A stretch of 26,202 nt of DNA from Pseudonocardiales bacterium (GTDB lineage Bacteria; Actinomycetota; Actinomycetes; Mycobacteriales; Pseudonocardiaceae), in NCBI GenBank assembly GCA_025465385.1, contig JAODNG010000520.1:1-26202 (forward strand), read 5' to 3'. The notes under the pieces were generated by a model. That model was given only the letters and a program-made list of their open reading frames with translations. It made no database searches and was not told the origin of the DNA. This document shows, in pieces, positions 15,095 through 22,718 of this stretch. Positions within the stretch are counted from its first letter, which is position 1, and every line of letters starts with the position of its first letter. Made by a program: the position numbers and the translations under genes.

Positions 15095-15528
15095 TGCACG
15101 ACTTGGCCGACCGACAGCTTGTTGAAGAAAGTGGTCGCAGCGCTGTGGCTTAGGTGAATGCATCCGGCTGATGCCCTGCTGAGGCTGCCCTCGTGAAAGG
15201 CGATACCGGTGTTGGTGAAGAACACTGAGTAGGGCATAGGAGCATTGTGGAATTCCGAACTACGGTGATTCTTGTCCTTCCACAACACGTGGAACACGCC
15301 GGGAGGGGTCCGCTGACCTGGCTTACCGGAGGTGATCGCGGTGGGCCCATAGGTCACCTGACCACCGCTCATCAGCCAAGCCTGGTGGCTGCTGAGACTG
15401 ATACAGGCCGATGCGGACGCTCCGCAGGGTGCGGCAGCCGATTGGGCAGCGGCCGCCATCACGGGAGTGAACACCGCGCACCCTGCGGCAATGGTGAGCG
15501 ATATCACGGCATGGCGAAGGAAACGCAT
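15082..15528 (-). CDS. Secreted L,D-transpeptidase-like (YkuD) protein
   Basis: This is a 148-residue minimal YkuD protein. Residues 1-33 form a likely signal peptide with a hydrophobic core (AVISLTIAAGCAVF) and Ala-rich cleavage region. The mature domain has the conserved His in AFHEGS (residue 112) and the presumed catalytic Cys123 in SAGCIHL, plus a Cys pair at 35 and 42. It is a paralogue of the truncated gene at the left edge. It would act outside the membrane on peptidoglycan, making 3-3 crosslinks or related links. It lacks the Ig-like domains of mycobacterial LdtMt proteins. I chose the ATG at 15528, preceded by GAGGGGG, over the adjacent GTG at 15531. It is convergent with rdgB and has its own upstream region. 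Confidence 0.9.
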   Translation of the reverse strand: MRFLRHAVISLTIAAGCAVFTPVMAAAAQSAAAPCGASASACISLSSHQAWLMSGGQVTYGPTAITSGKPGQRTPPGVFHVLWKDKNHRSSEFHNAPMPYSVFFTNTGIAFHEGSLSRASAGCIHLSHSAATTFFNKLSVGQVVQVVS

Positions 15529-15544
15529 CACAGAGACCCCCTCG

Positions 15545-15607
15545 GTAACTGGGAATTAGCGTACCGCTGCGACGCAGTCCGTACGTAGTGTGTTATTCAC
15601 CAGTTAC
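15545..15607. promoter_or_regulatory. Inverted repeat upstream of the L,D-transpeptidase-like gene
   Basis: GTAACTGG (15545-15552) and CCAGTTAC (15600-15607) are perfect 8-bp inverted arms. Allowing a single bulge they extend inward through GAATTA and TTATTC. The 47-nt interior contains the small palindrome CTGCGACGCAG (15567-15577). The repeat starts 17 nt upstream of the minus-strand gene and could be an operator pair or a leader stem-loop. The rest of the 15529-15789 spacer shows no gene I can support. Confidence 0.35.
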
Positions 15608-15789
15608 GCATGACCCGGCTGGCCCGGGCGCGGGCAGGGTGTCCGGTTGCGGCCGGGCCGACGTGGCCGCGTGTCAGCTTCGGCGGCGGTCGGTGCCTCC
15701 CGGATGAATCACCCGAAAGAACACCGATAAGGACGCAGTTGCGGCCGCTCGGTTGCCTAGCGCGGACGGCCGATTCGTGATCGGATTCA

Positions 15790-16407
15790 GTGGTGAACAG
15801 CGATGTGTCCCACACCAGCTCAGATACCGACGCGGGCCACGGTGCCACCAACCGCACCTTGCCCTGGTTTGATGATCTGCCGATCAGCATGGACGCCGTC
15901 ACGCTGGGGCAGGACATCGAGTTGCACCCGCAATGCCAGCCGCTGGCGCCACTGCTGGGGGTGTGGCGCGGCGAGGGTCTCGCGCAATACCCGTCGCTGC
16001 TCGGCGAGTTCCGCTACGGCCAGCAGGTCACTTTTGCCCATGACGGCAGGCCGTTTCTGGTTTACGAGGCGCGCGCATGGCTGCTCAACTCATCCGGTGA
16101 GGTGTTGCGCCCCGCGGCCCGTGAAGTTGGGTGGTGGCGGGTGGACGAGGAGGAGACCATCGAGGTGGTGCTCGCGCACATGTTCGGCATCTGCGAGATC
16201 TACTACGGTGGTCGAACCGGCGAGACGGCGTGGGAGCTCGAATCCGACACAATCACGCGGACCGACACGGCCCGCGAGACGACCGCGGCGGCCCGACTGT
16301 ACGGCATCTTGGAAAATGGTGACCTCGTCTACGCCGAGGAGCGCGCGCTGCGCGGCTTGCCCCTGCAGCCGCACCTTTCAGCGCAACTGGCACGCATCGC
16401 CGGTTGA
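15790..16407 (+). CDS. Nitrobindin-like heme-binding beta-barrel protein (FABP-like/DUF1794)
   Basis: This is a 205-residue protein of the nitrobindin family, a 10-stranded barrel that binds ferric heme and reacts with NO or peroxynitrite. The signature GxWxGxG is present as GVWRGEG (57-63). The likely proximal heme ligand is His195 in LQPHLSA, matching the C-terminal His of the mycobacterial homologue. Other family segments are FRYGQQVTFAHDGRPFL and VVLAHMFGICEI. The first 45 residues are a polar extension. Three closely spaced GTG codons (15790, 15793, 15802) make the exact start uncertain. The physiological role is not established; NO sensing or peroxynitrite isomerisation are proposals for the family. 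It is followed by a possible small overlapping ORF. Confidence 0.86.
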   Translation: MVNSDVSHTSSDTDAGHGATNRTLPWFDDLPISMDAVTLGQDIELHPQCQPLAPLLGVWRGEGLAQYPSLLGEFRYGQQVTFAHDGRPFLVYEARAWLLNSSGEVLRPAAREVGWWRVDEEETIEVVLAHMFGICEIYYGGRTGETAWELESDTITRTDTARETTAAARLYGILENGDLVYAEERALRGLPLQPHLSAQLARIAG

Positions 16408-16565
16408 AACCGGTCGGGCCGGGTCTGGCTCGTGACACGACCATCGCGGTGCCAGAGGCCCTGGCCGCCGAGATTGTCGCTGGCGCCGTAGGTGGTGCCA
16501 CCGTGTTCCTGAGCCAGCGCCAGACCGTCCAGCGGGCTCAGCGGAGTGTCCCTCGTACCGAATAG
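16404..16565 (+). CDS. Possible small protein between the nitrobindin-like gene and the DHOD-like gene
   Basis: A 53-codon frame opens with TTG overlapping the nitrobindin stop (TTGA). A GTG at 16449 would give 38 residues. GC at codon third positions is roughly 70 percent, compatible with coding. The middle reads VPEALAAEIVAGAVGGATV, an Ala/Gly/Val stretch that could be a short membrane or helical segment, and the C-terminus is basic. I recognise no family. It could equally be the decayed end of an older gene. Apart from this ORF, the 16408-16658 spacer holds only the leader of the next gene. Confidence 0.25.
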   Translation: MKPVGPGLARDTTIAVPEALAAEIVAGAVGGATVFLSQRQTVQRAQRSVPRTE

Positions 16566-16658
16566 CCGCGTTGAGCCCGCTGAACGCGGTGGAGTGGCGG
16601 AATGGCCCGCGACAGTGCGACCTATCCTGTGGGGGTCTAGCGATCGCAGGGAGGGCCG

Positions 16659-17684
16659 GTGAGCGAGGTCTGGTTGGGCGATATCCGCCTGCGCAACCGG
16701 CTGGTCACCTCGTCCAGCCTGCTCGGGTATGGCGCCCCCGACCCGGGCCTGGTGCCGTACGGGATGAGTCCCATCTCCCGATTCGTGCCGCTGGAGCGTT
16801 TCGGCGCGGTCACCACCAGGACCCTGACGGTGCAGCCCCGTGACGGGCACTTCACCAACCGCACCGATTGGCCGTTGCACGCGCTGCCCGGCCTGTTGCG
16901 CCGCTACGCCACAGTGCTGCGCGGTGTCGACGGCGGCTGGATCAACGCCTTCGGCTGGTGCAACGTCGGGATTCAGGCCTACCTGCGCGACTACTACCCG
17001 CGCACCCGTGACCAGAACACCATCATCTCGGTGGGCGGCTTCGCCGCGGAGGAGTTCGTCGCGCTGGTCGACGCGGTGAACGCGGCGGTGCCCCCGGATG
17101 AGATCGCGGCTGTGGAGTTCAACGTCTCCTGCCCGAACGTCGATCATGATTTCGAACCTATTCTGGCCGGAGTACTTGCCGACGCCGTACCCGCCAGCAG
17201 ACATCCGGTGATCCTCAAGCTGTCGCCGGACCGGGACTACGTCCGGCACGCCCGTCGTGCCGCCGCCGCCGGAGTCTCGGCGCTCACCGCGATCAATACG
17301 GTGCGAGCGCTGCGGCTGAACCCGCGGACCGGCCAACCATTGCTGGCGAACCGCTACGGCGGTCTGTCCGGCCGGGCGGTTAAGCCGATCGGGCTGCGGG
17401 TGGTAGCCGAGCTACGCGACGCAGGGATCACCCTGCCCGTGATCGCAACCGGTGGGATCCGCACCTTCGACGACTGCCGGGAGTATTTCTGGGCTGGCGC
17501 GGACGCGGTCAGCCTGGGCAGTGCCAGCTGGCTGGCGTCCTATCCGGGCTACGCGCTGGCGCCGCTGTGGGGTTGGCGGATTCGCTCGATCCTCAAAAGG
17601 ATCGAGCTGGTGAGTGACAAACAAGGTTATAGCGCTGTTTGCCACTCACCAGCGGCGCAGCCGCATGGGCTGCCCAATGGCTGA
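16659..17684 (+). CDS. Class 1 dihydroorotate dehydrogenase-like FMN oxidoreductase
   Basis: This is a 341-residue FMN TIM-barrel protein of the DHOD family. VEFNVSCPN carries Cys158 at the catalytic-base position; class 1 enzymes use Cys there and the membrane class 2 enzymes use Ser. FMN-binding features are SALTAINTV, GGLSGRAVKPIGLRVV and VIATGGIRTFDDCREYFWAGADAV. The GTG start has an excellent ribosome binding site (AGGGAGGG). Mycobacteria use a class 2 PyrD, so this could be a second DHOD or an enzyme with another substrate. The last 25 residues (317-341) do not look native: residues 317-332 are read from a palindromic element and the gene ends only after it. The end overlaps uvrC by 8 nt. 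Confidence 0.88.
   Translation: MSEVWLGDIRLRNRLVTSSSLLGYGAPDPGLVPYGMSPISRFVPLERFGAVTTRTLTVQPRDGHFTNRTDWPLHALPGLLRRYATVLRGVDGGWINAFGWCNVGIQAYLRDYYPRTRDQNTIISVGGFAAEEFVALVDAVNAAVPPDEIAAVEFNVSCPNVDHDFEPILAGVLADAVPASRHPVILKLSPDRDYVRHARRAAAAGVSALTAINTVRALRLNPRTGQPLLANRYGGLSGRAVKPIGLRVVAELRDAGITLPVIATGGIRTFDDCREYFWAGADAVSLGSASWLASYPGYALAPLWGWRIRSILKRIELVSDKQGYSAVCHSPAAQPHGLPNG
17606..17653. repeat. 48-nt near-perfect palindromic element across the DHOD-like 3' end
   Basis: Arms 17606-17623 and 17636-17653 are 18 bp each with one mismatch, around a 12-nt loop (AGGTTATAGCGC). The arm begins GCTGGTGAGTG and the other ends CACTCACCAGC. It is inside the reading frame of the DHOD-like gene and immediately upstream of uvrC. 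The strength, compactness and out-of-character protein tail suggest a dispersed palindromic repeat. It could also form a strong RNA stem limiting read-through or uvrC translation. Confidence 0.85.
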
Positions 17685-19692
17685 TCCCGCTACGTACCGT
17701 CCGGCGCCGGGAACGATCCCTGAGGGGCCGGGGGTGTACCGCTTCCGCGACGAGCACCGCCGGGTGATCTACGTCGGCAAGGCGAAAAGTCTGCGAAGCA
17801 GGCTGAACTCCTACTTCGCCGATCTTAGTGGGCTGCACCCGCGGACCCGGCAGATGGTCACCACGGCGGCCTCAGTCGAGTGGACAATGGTCAGCACCGA
17901 GGTCGAGGCACTGCAGCTGGAATACAACTGGATCAAGGAGTTCGATCCCCGATTCAACGTCCGGTATCGCGACGACAAGTCGTATCCGGTGCTGGCCGTA
18001 ACGCTCAACGAGCAATATCCGCGCCTGCAGGTTTACCGCGGGCCCCGCAAGCGCGGCGTCCGGTACTTCGGGCCATACGCGCACGCCTGGGCGATCCGGG
18101 AGACGCTGGACCTGCTCACCAGGGTCTTCCCGGCCCGGGTGTGCTCGGCTGGCGTATTCAAGCGGCACGGCCAGATCGGTCGGCCATGCTTGCTGGGCTA
18201 TATCGATAAATGTTCAGCTCCTTGTGTGGGCAACGTCACCGCCGAACAACATCGCGCTATCGTCGATGATTTTTGTGATTTCCTATCCGGCCGGACCGAT
18301 AAGATGATCCGCCGCTTGGAGCGGGAGATGGAGACGGCCGCTGTCGAGCTGGAGTTCGAACGCGCCGCGCGGCTGCGCGACCATCTGGGGGCGTTGCGCC
18401 GGGCGATGGAGAAGCAGGCGGTGGTGCTCGGTGACGGCACCGACGCGGACGTGATCGCCTTCGCCTGTGATGAGCTCGAGGCTGCGGTGCAGGTGTTTCA
18501 CGTTCGGGGCGGACGGGTCCGTGGCCAGCGGGGCTGGGTGATCGAGCGGGTCGAGCAGGTGGACCTGGTCAGCCAGTTTCTGACCCAGTTCTATGGCGAG
18601 CAGGCCGCGCTAGCCGAGGCTGCGGATGACGCGATGCAGCCGGTGCCGCGTGAGGTGCTGGTGCCGGAGCTGCCCGAAGACGCCGACATCCTGACCGAAT
18701 GGCTTTCTGGGCTGCGTGGCGCTCGGGTGGCACTGCGGGTACCTCAGCGGGGGGACAAGCGCTCGCTAGCTGACACCGTGGCGCGCAACGCCGCGGACGC
18801 CTTCGCGCAACACAAGCTTCGCCGGGCCGGTGACCTGACCACCCGCGCGGCGGCACTGCAGGAGATCCAGGACCAGCTCGGCCTGGACACCGCCCCCCTA
18901 CGCATCGAGTGCATCGACGTCAGCCACGTCCAGGGCAACGATGTGGTCGCCTCCCTGGTGGTCTTCGAAGACGGGCTGGCGCGCAAGTCCGACTACCGGC
19001 GCTTCGCGATCCGGGACGCGGCCGGTGATGGGCACTCTGATGACGTGGCGAGCATCGCCGAGGTGGTCCGCCGGCGCTTCGCCCGCTATCTGCGGGACAA
19101 CGACCACCCGCAGCCCGGCTTGGACCCCGACACCGGGCGTCCCCGCAAGTTCGCCTACCCGCCGAACCTGCTAGTAGTCGACGGCGGCCCGGCGCAGGTG
19201 GCCGCGGCGGCTCAGGCATTATTCGAACTCGGCGTGACCGATGTCGCGATCGCCGGGCTGGCCAAGCGGCTGGAGGAGGTCTGGTTACCCGGCGAGGCCG
19301 ACCCGGTGATCCTGCCGCGCACCAGCGAGGGGCTCTACCTGCTGCAGCGAGTGCGGGACGAGGCACACAGGTTCGCGATCAGATACCACCGGCAGAAGCG
19401 GTCGGTGCGGATGACGGCATCCGCGTTGGACGATGTGGCCGGGCTCGGGCAGACTCGGCGCACCGCGCTGCTCAAGCACTTCGGCTCGGTGCGCCGTATC
19501 CGGCAGGCCAGCGTGTCCGAGCTGACCGAGGTATCCGGGATCGGTCCGAGCACTGCGCGGGCGGTGCTGGCAGCCCTAGCGCTCGCAGAGAACAATCTGG
19601 GCCTCGCAGAGAACAATCTGACCCTCGCCGAGCACGATTCGGGATCCGCGCAGCCCGTCGGCGCCGAAGACAACAATGGAGTGGCGCGGTGA
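17677..19692 (+). CDS. uvrC: Excinuclease ABC subunit C
   Basis: UvrC makes the dual incisions in nucleotide excision repair with UvrA and UvrB. It has 671 residues. Domains: GIY-YIG nuclease (about 15-95; GVYRFRD and VIYVGKAKSLRSRL), the cysteine-bearing region CLLGYIDKCSAPC, UVR UvrB-binding motif (about 205-240; LEFERAARLRDHLGAL), RNase H-like second nuclease (about 400-560; ECIDVSHVQGNDVV, VVDGGPAQV) and C-terminal helix-hairpin-helix (about 590-635; LDDVAGLGQTRR and VSGIGPSTARAVL). The ATG at 17677 gives MADPATYRPAPG, matching the mycobacterial start. The open frame to 17614 is encoded by the palindrome and rejected. A tandem heptapeptide repeat follows the last HhH. The stop overlaps rapZ by GTGA. 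Confidence 0.97.
   Translation: MADPATYRPAPGTIPEGPGVYRFRDEHRRVIYVGKAKSLRSRLNSYFADLSGLHPRTRQMVTTAASVEWTMVSTEVEALQLEYNWIKEFDPRFNVRYRDDKSYPVLAVTLNEQYPRLQVYRGPRKRGVRYFGPYAHAWAIRETLDLLTRVFPARVCSAGVFKRHGQIGRPCLLGYIDKCSAPCVGNVTAEQHRAIVDDFCDFLSGRTDKMIRRLEREMETAAVELEFERAARLRDHLGALRRAMEKQAVVLGDGTDADVIAFACDELEAAVQVFHVRGGRVRGQRGWVIERVEQVDLVSQFLTQFYGEQAALAEAADDAMQPVPREVLVPELPEDADILTEWLSGLRGARVALRVPQRGDKRSLADTVARNAADAFAQHKLRRAGDLTTRAAALQEIQDQLGLDTAPLRIECIDVSHVQGNDVVASLVVFEDGLARKSDYRRFAIRDAAGDGHSDDVASIAEVVRRRFARYLRDNDHPQPGLDPDTGRPRKFAYPPNLLVVDGGPAQVAAAAQALFELGVTDVAIAGLAKRLEEVWLPGEADPVILPRTSEGLYLLQRVRDEAHRFAIRYHRQKRSVRMTASALDDVAGLGQTRRTALLKHFGSVRRIRQASVSELTEVSGIGPSTARAVLAALALAENNLGLAENNLTLAEHDSGSAQPVGAEDNNGVAR
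19582..19641 (+). repeat. Tandem 21-nt repeat in the uvrC 3' end
   Basis: CTCGCAGAGAACAATCTG occurs identically at 19582-19599 and 19603-19620, with a degenerate third copy at 19624-19641. The period is 21 nt and in frame, encoding LAENNLG-LAENNLT-LAEHDSG. The copies lie in the unstructured tail after the helix-hairpin-helix region. Confidence 0.9.
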
Positions 19693-20594
19693 CCGAGATC
19701 CAGCGCTGTACCGAAATGCACGGTGGTATTGAAGTCGCCGTAGTGTCGGGCCTATCCGGCGCGGGTCGCAGCACGGCCGCGAAGGTGCTGGAGGACCTGG
19801 GTTGGTTCGTCGTCGACAACCTGCCGCCCGAACTGATCGCCACGATGGTCGAGCTCGGCGCTCGCTCGCAAGGCGCGATAACCCGGATCGCGGTGGTGAT
19901 GGACGTGCGTAGTCGGGCGTTCACTGATGACCTCGCCGCGGTGATCAAGGATCTGGACGCCCGCGGCTACCGGCCCAAGGTGCTCTACCTGGAAGCCACC
20001 GACGCGGTGTTGATCCGTCGCTTCGAGCAGGTTCGGCGCAGCCACCCGTTGCAGGGCGATGACCGGCTAGCCGACGGGATCGCAGCCGAGCGGGCGTTGC
20101 TTGCGCCGCTGCGGGATGAGGCTGACCTGGTCCTGGACACGACCGGACTGTCCGTACACCAGCTGCGGGCCAAGATCGAGCACGCGTTCGGTGGTGAGTC
20201 CAGCACCCGGACCAGGATCACGGTGGTGTCATTCGGCTACAAATACGGGCTGCCGATGGACTCAGACCTCGTGATCGATGTGCGATTTCTGCCTAACCCT
20301 TTTTGGATTCCGGAACTGCGTGAGTTCACCGGTCTAGACGCCGATGTCCGCAATTACGTGCTGTCCCAGGAAGGCGCCGAGGAATTCCTGGATCGCTATC
20401 TTGAGCTGCTGCGACTGATCAGCGGTGGCTACCGGAGAGAGGGCAAGCGCTACCTCACCCTTGCGGTGGGGTGCACCGGAGGTAAGCACCGCAGTGTGGT
20501 CGTCTCCGAGGCGTTGGCCAGCCGGCTCAACCTCAACAGCGGAATCGACAAGATCACTGTCAAGGTCGTGCACAGAGACGTGGGACGCGAGTGA
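19689..20594 (+). CDS. rapZ: RapZ/YvcJ-family nucleotide-binding protein
   Basis: This is a 301-residue P-loop protein with ATPase/GTPase activity in characterised relatives. In E. coli RapZ is an RNase adaptor for GlmZ decay; in Gram-positives the role is less clear. The Walker A is GLSGAGRST near residues 22-30, and WFVVDNLPPELI follows. The C-terminal half has FSFGYKYG-like VSFGYKYGLP, VRFLPNPFW and the diagnostic VGCTGGKHRSVV. The GTG start overlaps the uvrC stop, and the stop overlaps yvcK, both by GTGA. The same uvrC-rapZ-yvcK-whiA order occurs in mycobacteria and Streptomyces. Confidence 0.95.
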   Translation: MTEIQRCTEMHGGIEVAVVSGLSGAGRSTAAKVLEDLGWFVVDNLPPELIATMVELGARSQGAITRIAVVMDVRSRAFTDDLAAVIKDLDARGYRPKVLYLEATDAVLIRRFEQVRRSHPLQGDDRLADGIAAERALLAPLRDEADLVLDTTGLSVHQLRAKIEHAFGGESSTRTRITVVSFGYKYGLPMDSDLVIDVRFLPNPFWIPELREFTGLDADVRNYVLSQEGAEEFLDRYLELLRLISGGYRREGKRYLTLAVGCTGGKHRSVVVSEALASRLNLNSGIDKITVKVVHRDVGRE

Positions 20595-21574
20595 CCCGCT
20601 CTGTCAAGGCGGTCGCGCTGGGTGGCGGCCACGGTCTCTATGCCACGCTGCTGGCGTTGCGAGCCATCACTGAGGACATCACCGCGGTCGTCACGGTGGC
20701 CGATGACGGCGGCTCATCCGGGCGGCTGCGCCGGGAGCTGGGGATGCTGGCGCCCGGCGATCTGCGAATGGCGCTGGCCGCGCTCGCGGCCGACGACGGT
20801 GCTGCGGGCCGCTGGCGGGCGGTGTTCCAGCATCGCTTCGGCGGCACCGGCGCGCTGGCCGGACACGCCGTGGGTAACCTGGTGATGGCCGGCCTACTGG
20901 AGGTGCTCGGCGATCCGGTGGCGATGTTGGACGAGGTGTGTGCGCTGCTCAGAGTGACCGGCCGGGTGCTGCCGATGACCGTTGAACCTATCGATATCGA
21001 GGCCGATGTGGCTGGTATCGACGGTGACGCTGACCACCCACACCGGCTCAGCCGGATCCGCGGCCAGGTAGCAGTGGCCACCACGCCGGGTCGGGTGCAC
21101 CGGGTACGGCTTCGGCCCGAGCGGCCGCAGGCCTGCGCTGAGGCGGTCCGCGCGGTCGGTGCGGCTGATCTCGTGGTGCTGGGGCCGGGTTCGTGGTTCA
21201 CCAGCGTGCTACCGCATCTGCTCGTTCCCGGCTTGGCCAGCGCGCTGGTGAACACGCGGGCGCGCCGGGTACTGATACTCAACCTCGTCCCGCAACCGGG
21301 CGAAACCGCAGGATTCTCCCCGGAGCAGTACTTGACAGTCTTGTGCGATCATGCGCCACCCGGATTCACCGTGCAGGCGGTGCTCGCCGATGTCGACGCC
21401 GTCGCGGCGCCCGCCCGTTTGCACCGGTGCGCAGCGGCACTCGGTGGGCACGCGTACCTTGACCGGGTCGCCGACGACGGATCCACCGATCGCCACGATC
21501 CGGTGGCGCTGGCCGCAGCGCTGCGCCGGATACTGGTAGACGTGCAACGGGAGGAGAAGCGCCAGTGGCCATGA
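20591..21574 (+). CDS. yvcK: YvcK/CofD-like gluconeogenesis and cell-shape factor
   Basis: This is a 327-residue protein of the CofD/YvcK family. The nucleotide-sugar binding glycine-rich loop is VALGGGHGLYATL. VADDGGSSGRLRRELGML and PGDLRMALAAL follow as family signatures, and VVLGPGSWFTSVLPHLL is the conserved central block. YvcK proteins bind UDP-GlcNAc-type nucleotide sugars and in mycobacteria (CuvA) affect wall growth and use of some carbon sources. The actual activity here is inferred. The start overlaps rapZ by GTGA, and the stop overlaps the whiA start, so the three genes are almost certainly co-translated. Confidence 0.94.
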   Translation: MTRSVKAVALGGGHGLYATLLALRAITEDITAVVTVADDGGSSGRLRRELGMLAPGDLRMALAALAADDGAAGRWRAVFQHRFGGTGALAGHAVGNLVMAGLLEVLGDPVAMLDEVCALLRVTGRVLPMTVEPIDIEADVAGIDGDADHPHRLSRIRGQVAVATTPGRVHRVRLRPERPQACAEAVRAVGAADLVVLGPGSWFTSVLPHLLVPGLASALVNTRARRVLILNLVPQPGETAGFSPEQYLTVLCDHAPPGFTVQAVLADVDAVAAPARLHRCAAALGGHAYLDRVADDGSTDRHDPVALAAALRRILVDVQREEKRQWP

Positions 21575-22545
21575 CCTCCGCCGTCAAGGACGAGCTGAGC
21601 CGGCTGCGGGTAACCAAGACGTGCTGCCGGCGAGCCGAGGTTTCCTCGTTGCTGCGCTTCGCCGGGGGGTTGCACATCATCGCCGGCCGCGTGGTGGTGG
21701 AGGCTGAGCTCGACACCGGCTCGGCCGCCCGCCGGCTACGCCGGGAGGTGCACGAGCTGTACGGGCACAACTCGGATGTGCACCTGATCACGGCTGGTGG
21801 CCTGCGTAAAGGAACCTGTTACGTGGTGCGGGTGGTCCGCGACGGGGAAGGGCTGGCTCGGCAGACCGGGTTGCTGGACGTCCGCGGCCGCCCAGTGCGT
21901 GGGTTGCCCCCGCAGGTGGTCTCCGGTGGTCTGTGCGATGCCGAGGCTTCCTGGCGCGGCGCGTTTCTCGCGCACGGGTCGCTCACCGAGCCCGGTCGTT
22001 CGGCCGCGCTGGAGGTGACCTGTCCCGGACCGGAGGCGGCGCTGGCCCTGGTCGGCGCCGCTCGCCGACTCGGCATCGCGGCCAAGGCACGTGAGGTCCG
22101 GGGTGCTGACCGGGTGGTGATCCGCGACGGCGACGCCATCGGTGCGCTACTCACCCGGCTGGGCGCGCACGACTCGGTGCTGGCCTGGGAAGAACGCCGG
22201 GTCCGCCGGGAGGTCCGAGCCACCGCCAACCGGTTGGCCAACTTCGACGACGCCAACCTGCGCCGATCCGCGCGCGCGGCGGTGGCGTCGGCAGCGCGGG
22301 TCGCTCGGGCCCTGGAGTTGCTCGGCGGGGACATCCCGGGGCACCTGACCACGGCGGGCCGGCTGCGGCTGGAACACCGGCAGGCCTCGCTGGAGGAGCT
22401 GGGGCAGCTCGCCGATCCGCCGCTGACCAAGGACGCGGTGGCGGGCCGGATCCGTCGGCTGCTCGCGATGGCCGACCGCAAGGCTGAGGAGCTGGGGGTG
22501 CCGGACACCGAATCCGCGGTAACACCCGACATGCTGGACGCGTGA
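21565..22545 (+). CDS. whiA: WhiA sporulation/cell-division transcription factor
   Basis: This is a 326-residue WhiA: an N-terminal LAGLIDADG-like domain (about 1-210), including AEVSSLLRFAGGLHIIAGRVVV and WRGAFLAHGSLTEP, and a C-terminal helix-turn-helix (RLANFDDANLRRS, then LADPPLTKDAVAGRIRRLLAMA). In Streptomyces WhiA works with WhiB on division and chromosome-segregation genes. It is kept in non-sporulating actinobacteria. I chose the GTG at 21565, with GGGAGGAG about 9 nt upstream, over the ATG at 21571. The gene overlaps yvcK by 10 nt and closes the uvrC-rapZ-yvcK-whiA run. A G+C hairpin follows the stop. Confidence 0.96.
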   Translation: MAMTSAVKDELSRLRVTKTCCRRAEVSSLLRFAGGLHIIAGRVVVEAELDTGSAARRLRREVHELYGHNSDVHLITAGGLRKGTCYVVRVVRDGEGLARQTGLLDVRGRPVRGLPPQVVSGGLCDAEASWRGAFLAHGSLTEPGRSAALEVTCPGPEAALALVGAARRLGIAAKAREVRGADRVVIRDGDAIGALLTRLGAHDSVLAWEERRVRREVRATANRLANFDDANLRRSARAAVASAARVARALELLGGDIPGHLTTAGRLRLEHRQASLEELGQLADPPLTKDAVAGRIRRLLAMADRKAEELGVPDTESAVTPDMLDA

Positions 22546-22569
22546 GCTCCCGGCCACCCCTGCAGCTCT

Positions 22570-22583
22570 CCCCCTCCCGGGGG
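22570..22583 (+). terminator. GC hairpin downstream of whiA
   Basis: CCCCC (22570-22574) and GGGGG (22579-22583) can pair around a TCCC loop, 25 nt after the whiA stop. No T-tract follows. It is a weak terminator candidate separating whiA from gap. Confidence 0.25.
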
Positions 22584-22621
22584 CACTACGCGGTATGCAC
22601 TGGCCGCTAAGGTGACCCTCA

Positions 22622-22654
22622 AAGAGCGCCCGACAGGCCAAGAGCGCCAGACAG
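22622..22654 (+). promoter_or_regulatory. Direct repeat in the gap leader
   Basis: AAGAGCGCCCGACAG (22622-22636) and AAGAGCGCCAGACAG (22640-22654) differ at one base and repeat every 18 bp. They lie 65-97 bp upstream of the gap start and just after a possible -10 hexamer TAAGGT (22608-22613). Paired regulator sites controlling the glycolytic operon are plausible; no known consensus is recognised. Confidence 0.4.
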
Positions 22655-22718
22655 TGAGTGCCGGCCGTGGTGGCCGGCTCGTATCACGGGCACTGGGTGT
22701 GGAGAGGGAGATGGCATC

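Noticed and set aside
16329..17336. Minus-strand open frame (335 codons) opposite the DHOD-like gene
   Set aside because: No recognisable domain. The opposite strand has an intact FMN enzyme with a strong ribosome binding site.
17614..17676. Upstream UvrC start at a GTG inside the palindrome
   Set aside because: The extra 21 residues come from the palindromic element, and homologous UvrC proteins begin at MxDPATYRPAPG.
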